Positions 50,331-62,214 of a stretch of DNA of 64,000 nt are shown one piece after another (the stretch's first letter is position 1; each line of letters begins with the position of its first letter). This DNA comes from Nautilus pompilius (lineage: Eukaryota > Mollusca > Cephalopoda > Nautilida > Nautilidae). The position numbers and the translations under genes were made by a program. Where the stretch lies: positions 1-64,000 of the forward strand of contig JACATO010000048.1 of assembly GCA_018389105.1 (NCBI GenBank), given 5' to 3'. Below the pieces are notes generated by a model that saw only the letters and a program-made list of their open reading frames with translations, made no database searches and was not told the DNA's origin.

Positions 50331-52786
50331 TGAGTTGTCTTTTCCATTTGTTCAATAATTTGACGTATTGGTCTTTAGCCTTAGCGTTTCTCTCTCTCTC
50401 TCTTCTCTCTCCGTCTTTTTATCCATGTTTCAAAAATGACAGACTAAAACACTGGCATGATGATCATTGATCAGCCACAAATGACTCAATCCACTCCACA
50501 CCCTTGCTCTCCATTGACACATTCTTTGTTGTCATTCTGTCACTGTCCATTGAGCTAATGATGAGAAATTTGAGGATTATGAACACACACTCAAAACCTT
50601 GCATCATCAGAAAAAATTATTCACTGTTGGATTCCATCAAACATTGAGTAAATAATCAAACTTGGTAACATGTTCACACTGGTAGCTTCACTAGTGAAAT
50701 CACTTTTGCTGGAAAACAAAGTGATATAAATAATCAGAGGAAGTGATAATGTGTGCCATCTATGATATAGATGAAAGTGGTCATTAAATGACTCATCAGT
50801 TTTTTGGTTGACTTGAACTGGAAAAGCTTAAGCACATTTGTAGCTATGACCCTCTTGAGGTTGAAGACATGGCAATATCTAATTGGTTTCTTTGTATCGA
50901 ACCAGGTTTACCAATTTCCTTTATGAATGATTTTAGACGTGTGTGTTTATACCTTATTGTTTAAGGATAAATGATGCCTATGTACTAAATGGTATATTTG
51001 ATGTCTTCATTTGACAGTTTCAGTCCATTTCCATAACATTGCTTGATAGCAGATTTAAACAGAAGGGTACACCACAATATTTTAGATATTATTTGTAATT
51101 GATTTCAGATGGCATTACATTGGTTTTATGGAATTTCAATCATAGTGTCCTCTGCTGTGGAGATAACCACAATTTAATTCCTCATTGAGATAAAAGAAAA
51201 TTTTTTTTTTTTTTTTACAAATTAATGGTTAGACTATATTTTAAGTATTTTTTGTTTAATTTTCAACCTGGAGTTCAGTTTGCTGTTTGAATATAGTTTA
51301 TGGTTTTCACTTCTAATTCTATTCTTCATATGCAAATATTAAAAAGGAACTACACTTTCATTTCTACTTTAAATTCATTTACTTTTGAAACCTGGCAGAA
51401 CATAACAACATGAATCCTGTGCACATTAACTTACAGTATTTGACTTGCAAGAAATATTACATGCTCAGATTTTTAAAAGTATGCATTTTTTAATGTAATC
51501 TACAAATAAAAAGTTTAGTCACAATTTTTTTTTAGTAGTATAGATAAAAATCTAAGAAAAGTTAGTGTTTATTTTGTGTTTTTGTACAATTTATGTATTC
51601 AAGTCCATATTACTCTAAGATAATTTATATTTGGATATGAAGTAATCATCATTTGTAATGAAATACTGTCTTAGTATTATTTATGATCTTTAACTATTGT
51701 TTCAGTTAGCTAATTGCCATGATGGTGGTCATATTGTGTTTTCTATCTGTTTCTTTTATTAATTAAAGACTGGATTAACTTATTGTAAAATTGATTTGTG
51801 CTGTTAGCATTTTGTGAAATAAAATGCTTTAATAATAAGAGTCAAATGTAACAGAAATCTGTGACAGTATATCATATTTTTCTTCTGTTTTTAATAAATT
51901 AGAATGTTGTGTGCTGTTATGCATTAAGAAATGATGCATGTGAGCTGATTTCTATTACCAGTCATCCTGCAATTAAATTCCTTCCCCTGAGATAGTTTAC
52001 TGAACAGAATAAATGAGCACACCATTTGTTGAAGGAAAGGTGGCTCCCCAGGGAGTTAAACTGGTCAACTTTAATTTGGCTACCAAATCATTTGTATGAG
52101 AAACAATGGTGTAAAAAGATTTCTTCAGCCTTCTCACATAGAAGGTACTTAGTTCTGTTTTTATGATAACTGGCTTTGGTGTTAGATTCGAACAGCTAGA
52201 TTTATGTTATTGGCCCAAATTATTTATTACTGAAAACCCTAATCAGATGTTTCTTGAAAAAGAATCAGATAGAATATTTAGAAAACAGCAACTCAGAAGA
52301 GCATAGTTTTTTTTCTTTTCTTTCTTAGACAAAATTATATTCTGGTGAAGTAATCAGCAGTAAATAGCTTATTTACCTGTCTGCTGCAATTATTGGACAG
52401 GAATATTTGTTTTCACATTTAATGGCTTATTTACAGCTAAGAGTGTTAACCCTTTGGTACTGGTCTGTGCATAGTCTTCTTTTTTTGTTTTTCTCTCACA
52501 TTTTGATACTTTGTTAATATCAGCTAACTTTACAATTTAAAAAAAAAGAAAAAAGACCCTGAACTTTGAGGTTTTCTAAACTTTAAACAAGTAAAGAAAC
52601 AGGAACAGAACTTTATAAATAATCAAATAGTAGCAGTCAGTTTTTTTAGTGTAGGATATGTTACCTTAAATAGGCAAGACGTGATCTAGTATTTACTTAA
52701 TAATCTGTTGTGTTTGAAGTTTTATTTTAATGCATACCCAGATGTTTAATGAATAATTTTTTTTTAAAAAAAATACTATTTATAGT

Positions 52787-54130
52787 TTAAGAAAAAAAAC
52801 AACATAGCAATCTAATGGCTGATATTTTTTTAAAAATGGAACCTGCAGTATTGCTAATGTACCTGTCTAGGTTGGAATTGCATATCAAGATTTGCAATAT
52901 TGAATGCAGATGTTCATCAGTTAGCTTTGACCTTATTTTAGACTTGTTGATTGTCATTTCAGAGAAGGTATGTTCACATGTACATGCTGCCAAAGCGACA
53001 AGGGATTTTCATAGCAGTGTCTATCAACACTGGGAATCTTTCTGAATATAATGCCACCGCATAGAGACCCAAAGGTCTAACTATCATAAATATTTCTTTT
53101 AGGCCAGAGTCCTCTTGTAGTTCAGTCATTTCAAATTGTGAATGACCAGAAACATTGTTCAAATTGTTGGTGAATAGGTTTGAAAAAATTTGATTTTCTA
53201 CTTCATTCAAAAAGAAATTTTGAAACCATTTCCTGAACTCATTTTGTAAGCATACACACACCCCCCCCCGAAAAACAAACCTTAACATTGGCATAGCCAT
53301 CATGCTCTCCAGCTAGTGTCTGATGTGTTACAAAATGTGAGACGTTACATTCTTAGATATGTTTTTTTGGTAGCAAACAATTTCCTCTTAAATATCTTGA
53401 CTCTGTCATACATTTCAGATATCAATGTTTCACAATAGTGTTTGTCATTAAGCTCATTAATCAATCCCATAATGACCAACAGAAAACCAAGATCTCGTGG
53501 CCAAGATACATCTGATAGCTTTTGGTAATCTTTGTTTATCGTGAAGAAATCTATTATCTGCTGAAGTTAGAATAGTGCTGTTGCACTTCTACTTGATTAC
53601 TTTGCTTCTGTGAAATAAATTACATCTGAGTACTGCATATTTAACTCATCTAGTAGAGATTTGAACTGTTTGTAGTTTAATTCTCTTAATACAATTTTAA
53701 TAACTAGACATATTTTCAAGATGAAGTACAGAATATCCTAAGGCCTCTTGATATATAATACAGTGGTAGTAAAAGTTGTTGACTGCAATTCTGTTTTACA
53801 AGCTTTCTCATATGCATAATGAATCTTTTTTTTTGTTTTTTGTTTTTTGCAACATTTGTCTCTCACAGCTGATGCATCATCAGTAAGTTATTCCAACAAG
53901 CCTCTTCCATCTGACAGCGTTATAAATAAATCATAGCCTTGGGTATGATCTTTCAGTGTAACGAGGGATAGCAATTTTTTAATAGCTAAATTAGCATTTA
54001 CACACAAATAAAAACAAAGCTGTGCATTGCCTCCAATATTGGCATTATCATTGTGATAGAGTATATTTCTCACTTTTCTATTTTTGAATTGCAACTACAG
54101 TTCTAAATCAGATGCTATGTTGTTTATTTG
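52787..54130 (-). pseudogene. second hAT transposase relic, different lineage
   Basis: On the minus strand the C-terminal half is readable. LINELNDKHYCETLISEMYD and RVKIFKRKL (about 53.35-53.46 kb) is the hAT helical region. FEMTELQEDSGLKEIF (about 53.1 kb) follows, then FPVLIDTAMKIPCRFGSMYM and TCEHTFSEMTINKSKIRSKL, the hATC domain. The N-terminal half to about 54.1 kb is more eroded and crosses frames and stops. It differs clearly in sequence from the element at 41 kb. Termini and target duplication were not found, so the ends are approximate. Confidence 0.75.
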
Positions 54131-54463
54131 CCTAGCAATGATGTCATGGGCTAAAATTATTCTTTTAAAAATATTTTTCTTTTGGTATTTTGTTGAAACT
54201 TGTTTAGAAGATGGTTTTTAATGACATTTACTGTAAAATATGCTTTATTTGCTGGAATTATTTTTTGTGGATTTGTGTTCACATGAATCTCATAGTATCT
54301 GATTTTCATACATTTGTTTAATAAAGCTAAAAGAAAATTATAATCTGTGAAGTTAGTATGCGAGTGGCACATTTGCAGTACAGATTTAATAATCATAGTC
54401 TTAGTGGGTAGATACCGTTAATCTTTAGGGTTTGATCCATAGGGATTATAAACCAACAGTTTT

Positions 54464-54484
54464 CACACACACACACACACACAC
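54464..54484. repeat. (CA)n microsatellite
   Basis: Ten CA units, directly visible, just upstream of the pogo-like relic. Confidence 0.95.
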
Positions 54485-54559
54485 TGAGTAATTTTAAACT
54501 GAAAAAAAAAAGCTTGTCAAGTTTTGGGTACTTCCAGCTATATTATATACTTGCTTCCT

Positions 54560-55952
54560 CTGAAACAAAATGTCTTTGTGGAAATGGTAAAAACTATGAA
54601 GCTGCCAACCTCATCTGGTCTACCTAATCCACAACTCTGCGATACACTGGAGGTGGCCAAAATTACACAAGTGGCAAAGAATGTTGCCAAGTTAGTAATC
54701 TCTTCTTGAAAGAGAAAGCACAGTGAATACAACTCCTATGATGATGAGACAAGGACTAAAATAGCAAGGATAGCAGTAGAAATTGGCATAGTGCATGCAG
54801 CTTGAAAATTCTCCACACAACTAGGGAAACAAATCAATGAGATCACAGTCTGTGGAATAAAGGCTGCCTACCTTCAAAATGTGAAATTCAACTCACAAAT
54901 TGATTTCATCTCCCAACAACCATGACCCTCCCCTTCTAGGCAAAACTTATGACCTCATGGTGAAAAGTTGGGTCAATAAAGTCTGGTCTGGGGTGGCAGC
55001 ATTATAAACTGAAGAATAGTGATGTTTTGCAGAAGGATTTTGCTGAAAAACAACAAAACCAAACTTCTTAGGTACAGTGGGAATTTGATCACAAATTCCT
55101 GGACTAAGTCTTTCCTGCATCACATGCGGTACCTAGAAAGGAAGGGTACCAAAGACATGAAACAACTACTGGAAGACTTTGACATTAAGAAGGCTTTTGT
55201 CCACTAAGTCAGTACTGCTGTCAATGACAACCATGTTCCCAATCAACTTGTTATCAACTGGGGAAAAACCGGTGTTAGCACTGTTCCTGGTGGGGAGTGA
55301 ACAATGTAAAAATGAGGAACCTGCCAAGTCATCCTCATGGAGATCAATGAGAAAAAAATAGACTACTGTACTGTTTGCTGTCAGCATATGGGGGAAGGGT
55401 GGTTCACCCCCCCCCCCCACTTCAGCTCATCTGACTGCTGTCACCCCCAGTTTATTCTCTCTGGCTCCCCAAGAGCTGGATGTTATCCATACTGAATTTC
55501 ATTGAAGTGCAGATGACTCCATTCTGAAGTATGTCGATAAGGTACTACTGCCCTACATATGAAGACAAAAAGATGCTGAAACTTGGTCCGCTGCCAGAAG
55601 CTGTCAGCCATCTTCAATGTGTTCAAGGCCCACCAAGGAAGTGATCTCATGACCAAGCTTAAGAGAAACAACATCCTGAGCATCCTTGTGCTATCATGCT
55701 CTAGTGATAAACTCCAGCCCTTAAATTTATTGATACAAAGAATTCAATGAGGAATTAAAAAAGTGTTTGCAGACATTGTATGCAAAGGAGGTTTTAGAGC
55801 TTGAAAATGACAGCAAGAACCAGGCAGCACATGTGGACACCAGAGCCTCAATTTTGAAGCCCATTCATTCTAAGTGGCTTGTGAAGCTGCTTAAAGAAAT
55901 TGGTAAGCACCAAAAACTAATAAAATCTGGATTTACTAATGTTGGACTTTGA
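54560..55952 (+). pseudogene. pogo-like transposase relic
   Basis: Successive + strand fragments in more than one frame give EYNSYDDETRTKIARIAVEI with AYLQNVKFNSQ (helix-turn-helix region, about 54.73-54.9 kb), RILLKNNKTKLLRYSG and KSFLHHMRYLERKGTK (CENP-B-like DNA-binding region, 55.03-55.15 kb) and AVNDNHVPNQLVINWGKTG (55.2-55.27 kb). The latter sits where pogo DDE proteins have an N-W-D-[EQ]-T-x motif; here Asp is replaced by Gly. The C-terminal part continues to FTNVGL at 55952. Several stops and frameshifts break it. Termini were not found. The family is known from many invertebrate genomes as DDE-superfamily endonuclease genes. Confidence 0.65.
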
Positions 55953-57840
55953 CATTACAATGTGTAAAAAGAAAAAAAAAGGAAGATACAATATTGTTTG
56001 TTTGTTTTTTTTTATTTATTTTAGAATTGATGTGTTGTAAATACTAGTACTTCCTAAATCAGTATCCAGTATCCATAACGCATGTTTTTCATGGGATTAA
56101 ATTTTGCGGAAAGATGTTTACCAAGAAATGTGCAAAAAATTAGATATGCACAAAAAATATGTACTTTGCAGTAATTTTAAAAAGTTTGGTTGGGTGGAGC
56201 TATCTTATAAAATCCGGAGTTTATCAGTAAAGGAAAAATCGGTACTGCACTATTTACTATTCTTTTTTGGAGACTGTTGAGTTTACCTGTTGCATTAATA
56301 AAATTGTATCAATTAATTTGTATTTTCCTTTTTAAGATATAATTATTGGTGTCGTCATGATTTATTTAAGCAATTTAATTATAAATTATAAGTTAGTGGG
56401 ATAGTGAAAGCATTATAATAAGCCCGAGAATACACTACTGTTTTAAATTTTGGGGGAATGTTTTCACACGTGCTTGCAATATACATACAATATCTGTTTT
56501 GATAGGGTACCTTACTCTTTGACACAAAAGTGTCCAAGTGATCTTAAGAGATCATGTTTCAATAACTGCTATGCACATTTGTAATAGCACATGACATGTT
56601 AATAGGTACTTGTACACCAAATTATCTGACATTAGTGTGAGCCAAGCCAATGTGTATTTATCCAATGAAAATTCTATTAAATATAGTGCACTTTGTGTAA
56701 TAAAAATGTTTATTAGAGAATAATGTACATTTCTGTTATATCAGGCTTTACAATACTTGTTTTCAAAGCAAGCATTTGATCAGCTGAATATTGTTTGATG
56801 TAACAAAGGAATATTTTTCTGAATTTTCAAAATTTCATTTTCTGACTTTATAAGCGAGTATCAATGGTAAAATGTTCACAACACTGTCCAGACATTGTTT
56901 AACAAACTCACATTCTGTGAAAGGTTTAACATATTTTGCAATCAAATAAGATATTGCTAAACTTAAATGCACTGCTGCTTCAGATTGATTGTTATATCAT
57001 TGCAGATTAAGCAAAAAGCTTTATCATTACTAGAAATGAAGAAATAGTTTATTATCCATTGTGTTTAAATACTCTGTTAACTTTGCATTTTGTGTTCATG
57101 ATAATAACCCTAGTTTAAGTCAAAAAAACAAACTAAATTACCATGATCAACATTACATTTCAAAACAACATTTGAGGTATGCCAAATTTTGTGTGATAGG
57201 TAGACTTGAATGGCTATTGAGTACTCAACTGACAGTCAACATGTGAAAATTGCACAATACTGTTGTGCAGAAGAAACAGAATTTTCAAATCTTGTACAAT
57301 GCATCTTGACTCAAAACAGGAAAAAACAGACAAAAATGTGTGCAGTGGCACCTGGAGCTGGTAGCACAATTTTATTTTCCAGTGTGCTTCAGAATTGTTT
57401 GTAGGTGATTTATCTTGAAATAATTTTTTTTTTCTAAATGAGTTACCCCAAAGGCTTGACTATAAAAAAAATATTTAAGTGACCAAAAGTAACATAAAGT
57501 AACATTTCAGTATTCACAGGCAGGCTGCGTCTGAACTACTGGCAATGCTTTAGACACCTCTGCAGTTTAGTCTCTTATTGTTGAAAAGGTGCTTTCAAGT
57601 AGGTGGAAATAGATAATTAAATTATATCATCATTAAAGTATCTCATTCGTTCTGTAACAGTAATAACACTTTTAGAGAGAGCGAAACAAACTACTACGTT
57701 TTAAAATCTGCATTAAATAAATTGATTACACTGGCCAATATTTTTTCATTTTTTTTCTGCTGACTAAGATCTGACACCTGCTTTTAACTAAATTTGGGGT
57801 GCTGATTTCAAAAATAAAATCAGATTTTGCCTATCACACC

Positions 57841-57913
57841 AAGTTTTGTTCTACGCCATTTTGCATTTCAAGTTTTGTTCTACGCCATTTTGCATTTCAA
57901 GTTTTTGTTCTAC
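57841..57913. repeat. 29-bp tandem duplication inside a transposon ORF
   Basis: AAGTTTTGTTCTACGCCATT plus TTGCATTTC occurs twice perfectly (57841-57869, 57870-57898) and then for another 15 bp with one inserted T. As 29 is not a multiple of three, each added unit changes the frame of the surrounding ORF. Confidence 0.95.
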
Positions 57914-58652
57914 AGGATCTTAAAATGGTTAACTTTTTACTTGGTCAACAAGGAAGCTACACGAAATATCCATGTTTCTTGTGCCTGTGGGATAGTACAG
58001 TAGAGCTAAGGACAAGCATTGGAGTCAGAAGAACTGGCCGGTGAGAACATGCTTAAATGTCGGAGAACCAAATATCAAAAACCAACCACTAGTAGTTCGG
58101 GTAAAAATCATCTTTCCTCCTCTCCACATCAAACTGGATCTAATGAAGCAGTATGTTAAAGCTCTGAGCATAGAAGGTGACTGTTTTAAGTACATATGCA
58201 CAACATTTCCTAGCTTCAGTTATGAAAAAATAAAAGCTGATGTGTTTGACAGGCCACAGATCAGAAAACTGATGAGAGATAAATATTTCACAAGCTCCAT
58301 GAATGATATGGAGAAAAGAGCATGGAATTTTTTCGTGGTGGTTGTGAAAAATTTCCTGGGAAACAAAAAAGCTGAAAATTACAAAGATCTTATTCAAACA
58401 TTGCTTAAGAATTTTCATTGTCTGGGTTGCAACACGAGCATAAAGGTTCATTTCCTCAACAGTCATCTTGATAAATTTCCTGAAAATCTAGGTGACGTAA
58501 GTGATGAGCAAGGTGAAAGGTTCTATCAAGATATACAAGCTATGGAGGAGCGATTCCAAGGAAGGTGGGATACTCACATGATGGCCGACTACTGTTGGAG
58601 TATTAAAAGAGATTGTCTGGAAATGAAGCACTCCAGAAAAGCCTACAAATGA
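57900..58652 (+). pseudogene. transposon-associated protein with CFLCLWDS motif, frameshifted
   Basis: The first frame gives LKMVNFLLGQQGSYTKYPCF and LCLWDS, then shifts near 58.0 kb to KHWSQKNWPVRTCLNVGEPN. It stays open through PPLHIKLDLMKQYVKAL, KRAWNFFVVVVKNFLGNKKA, INS-like HFLNSHLDKFPENLGDVSDE and QGERFYQDIQAMEERFQGRW to TGA at 58652. The C-F-L-C-L-W-D-S, F-L-x-S-H-L-D and E-Q-G-E-R-F-x-Q-D blocks match a multicopy family seen as 'uncharacterized protein' in insects, hydra and molluscs, thought to come from a mobile element. The exact superfamily and biochemical activity are not known to me. The N-terminal part is missing or unrecognisable. Confidence 0.7.
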
Positions 58653-59668
58653 AAATTTAATCCATGAAGGAAGAATGTGTCATTTACTGATATCAGTTAA
58701 TGTAAATAAAACCATGTCTGTCATTGTTTTGTTTGTACGGTATTCTAAATGATAAGAATATTCTGGATTAGTTTGTGCCCATTTTTGACTAAAATTCATT
58801 TAATTCTAGCATCAATTTATATTTCTCTGCTTCAATATTTTGACCTGATATGTCATAGTTAACCAATATATTTGTTAATCTCAAAATTGATTCATGGTAT
58901 TGTTTGTTGGAACGGTATTCTAAATAAAATGATAAGAATAGGATTGAGGTGATTGTGGAAATCATTGTAATTGGGCACTTTTTTATGGCGATTGATAAAA
59001 AATGGGGGTATGCTGTAGAGCAAGAACTTGACGTGATGGGCAAAAACCAACATGATATTTGAGTTCAGCGCCCCCAGATTAGTCAGAAACAAGTCTCAGA
59101 TATAAGTCAGCAAAAACTGTGTTGACCAGTATTATCACAGCATTACTTTGCTCTTTAAAATTCTGCATTTGCTAAATTATCGATCAACCAGCAGAACATC
59201 AGTGTAGGCAAAATGCTTAAATTATAATTACATAAAACAGTTTTTTAATTAAAAATATTGTTGCTTATCTGGAAAATTTATTTAGCAAATAGGGTGGTTT
59301 CTCTGTCTTCAGTCAGTCAAATGATTTAAAAAATAAAATATGGTCTTGTTTTGAGAAATGTAGAAGTGGTATAGCTTTCTCTTATGGATCTTATTAAAAT
59401 CTACCACGACTTCGGTTTTAGTAGACAACATTGGAATGTCTCAGGGTTTGTCTGACTTGTTAAAAGTTGTGGATAATGCCAAATTTTAAGTTAGATCTAG
59501 CAATTATATCTGATTTCAGATGGTTACAGGACTGAGTAATGACAAATTGATGTTGATATTTCAAAGTGTTTGATCAAAGTGTGCCATCATTATAATGGAA
59601 AAGCTTTATAGTATTGCAAATGGTGTAGTCAGGACAACAGAGAACATTTTTGGTTTCTATTTTTGTAA

Positions 59669-60481
59669 TTAACCCATGACGGCTGGTATAGGGTAAAAAT
59701 CGCTTTACCATGTTTGCAAATAGAAAAAAAAAATTCTTTTTCTTTATGAAATGATAGATCTGCATGTAAAATTAAGATAAATATGCAAAATCAACATACC
59801 CACCTTTATTTTGGCCTGGTGGAATGTAGTGTAAAATGTTATAGAGGTTGGTGATGAGAAGTCTGGAGATATCTTTACTGTGATAAGAGAGATGGGTGGG
59901 CTTGGAAGTCTGGTTGGTTTGTCTACCTTTATCAAAAGCCAGGCAAAATTGATATGAAACCACTACCACCTGACCTTACAAAGGTCAAATGTAGGGGTGG
60001 AGGACATTGGTGCTGGCAGCGTTTATAGGCTGATCACCACCTTCCTTGTGGTCACTCTGAGTCAGTGGATACCTCTCACTAGATTTTCTTCACTTTCCTC
60101 ACCAGATGATGTATCTGATGATGAGTATTCATTGTCATAGATCATCCAACATTCTTAAAACTTTTTGTACAGTAAGCATATGCTTCACATCACCTGAGGT
60201 ATCACTCTGAGATTAAAAGACACGTATCATCCATGATGATTAGTAGGGTATGAAGACCTGGGAAATTTTCCTTTGCCTGGCAGATGATAGTAGTGACCTC
60301 CATAGGCCTTTATTGTTACCATAAATTAGTTGGGAATTTGAACAGAGGTGGGAAAAGTTAAATCATCATGTGACAATGACTGGTGTTTAAGGTTAAATAA
60401 TTTTGAAAAAATCTAGTAGGTGTAAAAGACCACAATAATTTAGATTGTTTTTAATATCATTTGCATGCCATATGAGGTTAA
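59669..60481. mobile_element. possible piggyBac-like non-autonomous element
   Basis: The left edge reads TTAACCCATGACGGCTGGTA. The reverse complement of the right edge reads TTAACCTCATATGGCATGC. Both are TTAACC-(T)-CAT-nn-GGC-n-TG, as expected for an eroded inverted terminus beside the TTAA target of piggyBac elements. An acidic minus-strand segment (DNEYSSSDTSSGEE, about 60.1 kb) recalls the N-terminus of piggyBac transposases, but no catalytic part is visible. The inverted match is short, so this remains tentative. Confidence 0.35.
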
Positions 60482-62214
60482 AGATTATAAGAACATAATA
60501 AAGAGCACTCTGTCTTCAATGGTTATTTCATTGTCCTCTCTGCTTTGAATGCTTTGGCGTGGCAAATGAATAAGAGTGAGGTGATTTTTGTCTAAGGGAA
60601 CTACAACCGTGTATTGAACTATTTATACCTATCATAATCAAATATAGTTTTATTTTGTTACTGCAAAAATATCCAAGATATCAATTCTTTTGTACTTTTT
60701 CTTTTTCTCAAAAAAATTTTATGTATGGTACAGACAGTTGTTTTTGGCGAAAAACAAACAAAAATTATATACTGATTCATTATAGGTTATTAGGATTTAA
60801 TAAATCACCTACATAAATGAATGTTTTTAACTGCAATTTACATATTTCAACTATGATTATTTGTATACTTGATGTCTAAGTGGGCAGATAGTTAGTGTTC
60901 ACTATCACTATGCTGAAAGAAAAGAAGATATTTTGCCATTTACATGAGGTTGAGTTATAAGCTGCTTGTGTGGCAGTTAGATCATTGACAGATTGCCAAA
61001 GGTTTCATTTCTCCAGAATCTGTGACCAATATTATCATGAAGTTCAAAGGGGTTAAGGTCACTTTGCAAAGCAGTCTAGAAGGTATTAAACATTGACACC
61101 ATGATAAGAATATGCCATTACTCACCACCTCCATATTTACTGTCAAGATTCTCTTTCCAACATAGTCTATATAGAAATGAACCAAATAGCATTCAGTATT
61201 GTCATCATTGACTTTTCTCATAGGATTATTTTACTTGTTGCATACTGTTTTTATCTAATAGAAGTAAAATGCTTGGAAAGGTCTGGCTTGAGCATATGAG
61301 AGATCGTCTGGATTGGCAGGTGTGAGCAGCCTATTCATGTCTTTCCAATATGATAGAATTAAATAAAGCTATCACAGATATGATGGAACCTGGACTATGC
61401 CATAACACAAAATCAAGTTGATTATATGACAAACAGGCTACAGACCAGCTGTAAATGGAGGCTCAACCAAGTACTAATTAAAAAAATTTCAAACTATTCT
61501 GTCTTTTTTGCTTTTTTTCTGCAGCAGACTAAGCTTGGTTAATTAAGTATTTGAATTGCTTTCTTTCTCGACAGAGAAAGACAGAAAGGTTGAAAGATAG
61601 TCTTTATGTTATAAGGGTAAAACCAAAAGTGTGCTGGTGCAAAATGTGTTTCTGTGGGCAACTTTTAACTGTCTGTATCCAAAGTTGGACCAGACCACGC
61701 AGGTCTTTATAGCGTGTAAGTCACCTTTCCCCTTTATTTCATTCCTGTTTGTACCACCTTCCTGTGTTTTTAAATATTTCCCATAGTGTTCACACATTCT
61801 TCTGCTAATCATGCATTACTACTTGATTGTTCTTTAAAAATACATGTAATGCGATTTATATACAAGAGGATTTTTTGTTTTTTTTGCAAGATAATGGTCT
61901 GTATTGGTCAACTCATGTCAATACGGGTTTAGTATGACTCCCATATTAACCTGGTTGTGGTTTTCACTATTGATCATTGTTAATTATCAGGAATGATAGT
62001 TGCCAGCTGGATTGTTTTTATTGCCAATGGTGATGTGGCAGCAGTTTGTTTTTTAGCTCTGTCTGTACTATCTACATTGATATGTGCTAGCAATGTACAT
62101 TCTTGGTTGATATTTATTTATAACAAGTGAAGAGTAGCCATATAATATACTCCCTCAAACACACATCAAGTAAAACAAAACTAAACTTCCTAGTTGAAAT
62201 TCTACATATTTATA

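Noticed and set aside
52448-52480. TTAACCCTTTGGTAC as a piggyBac-like end
   Set aside because: A single edge only; no inverted partner or transposase found.
60982-61221. 79-codon minus-strand frame tested as a Tc1 or piggyBac transposase piece
   Set aside because: No catalytic or structural motif could be matched; left unassigned.
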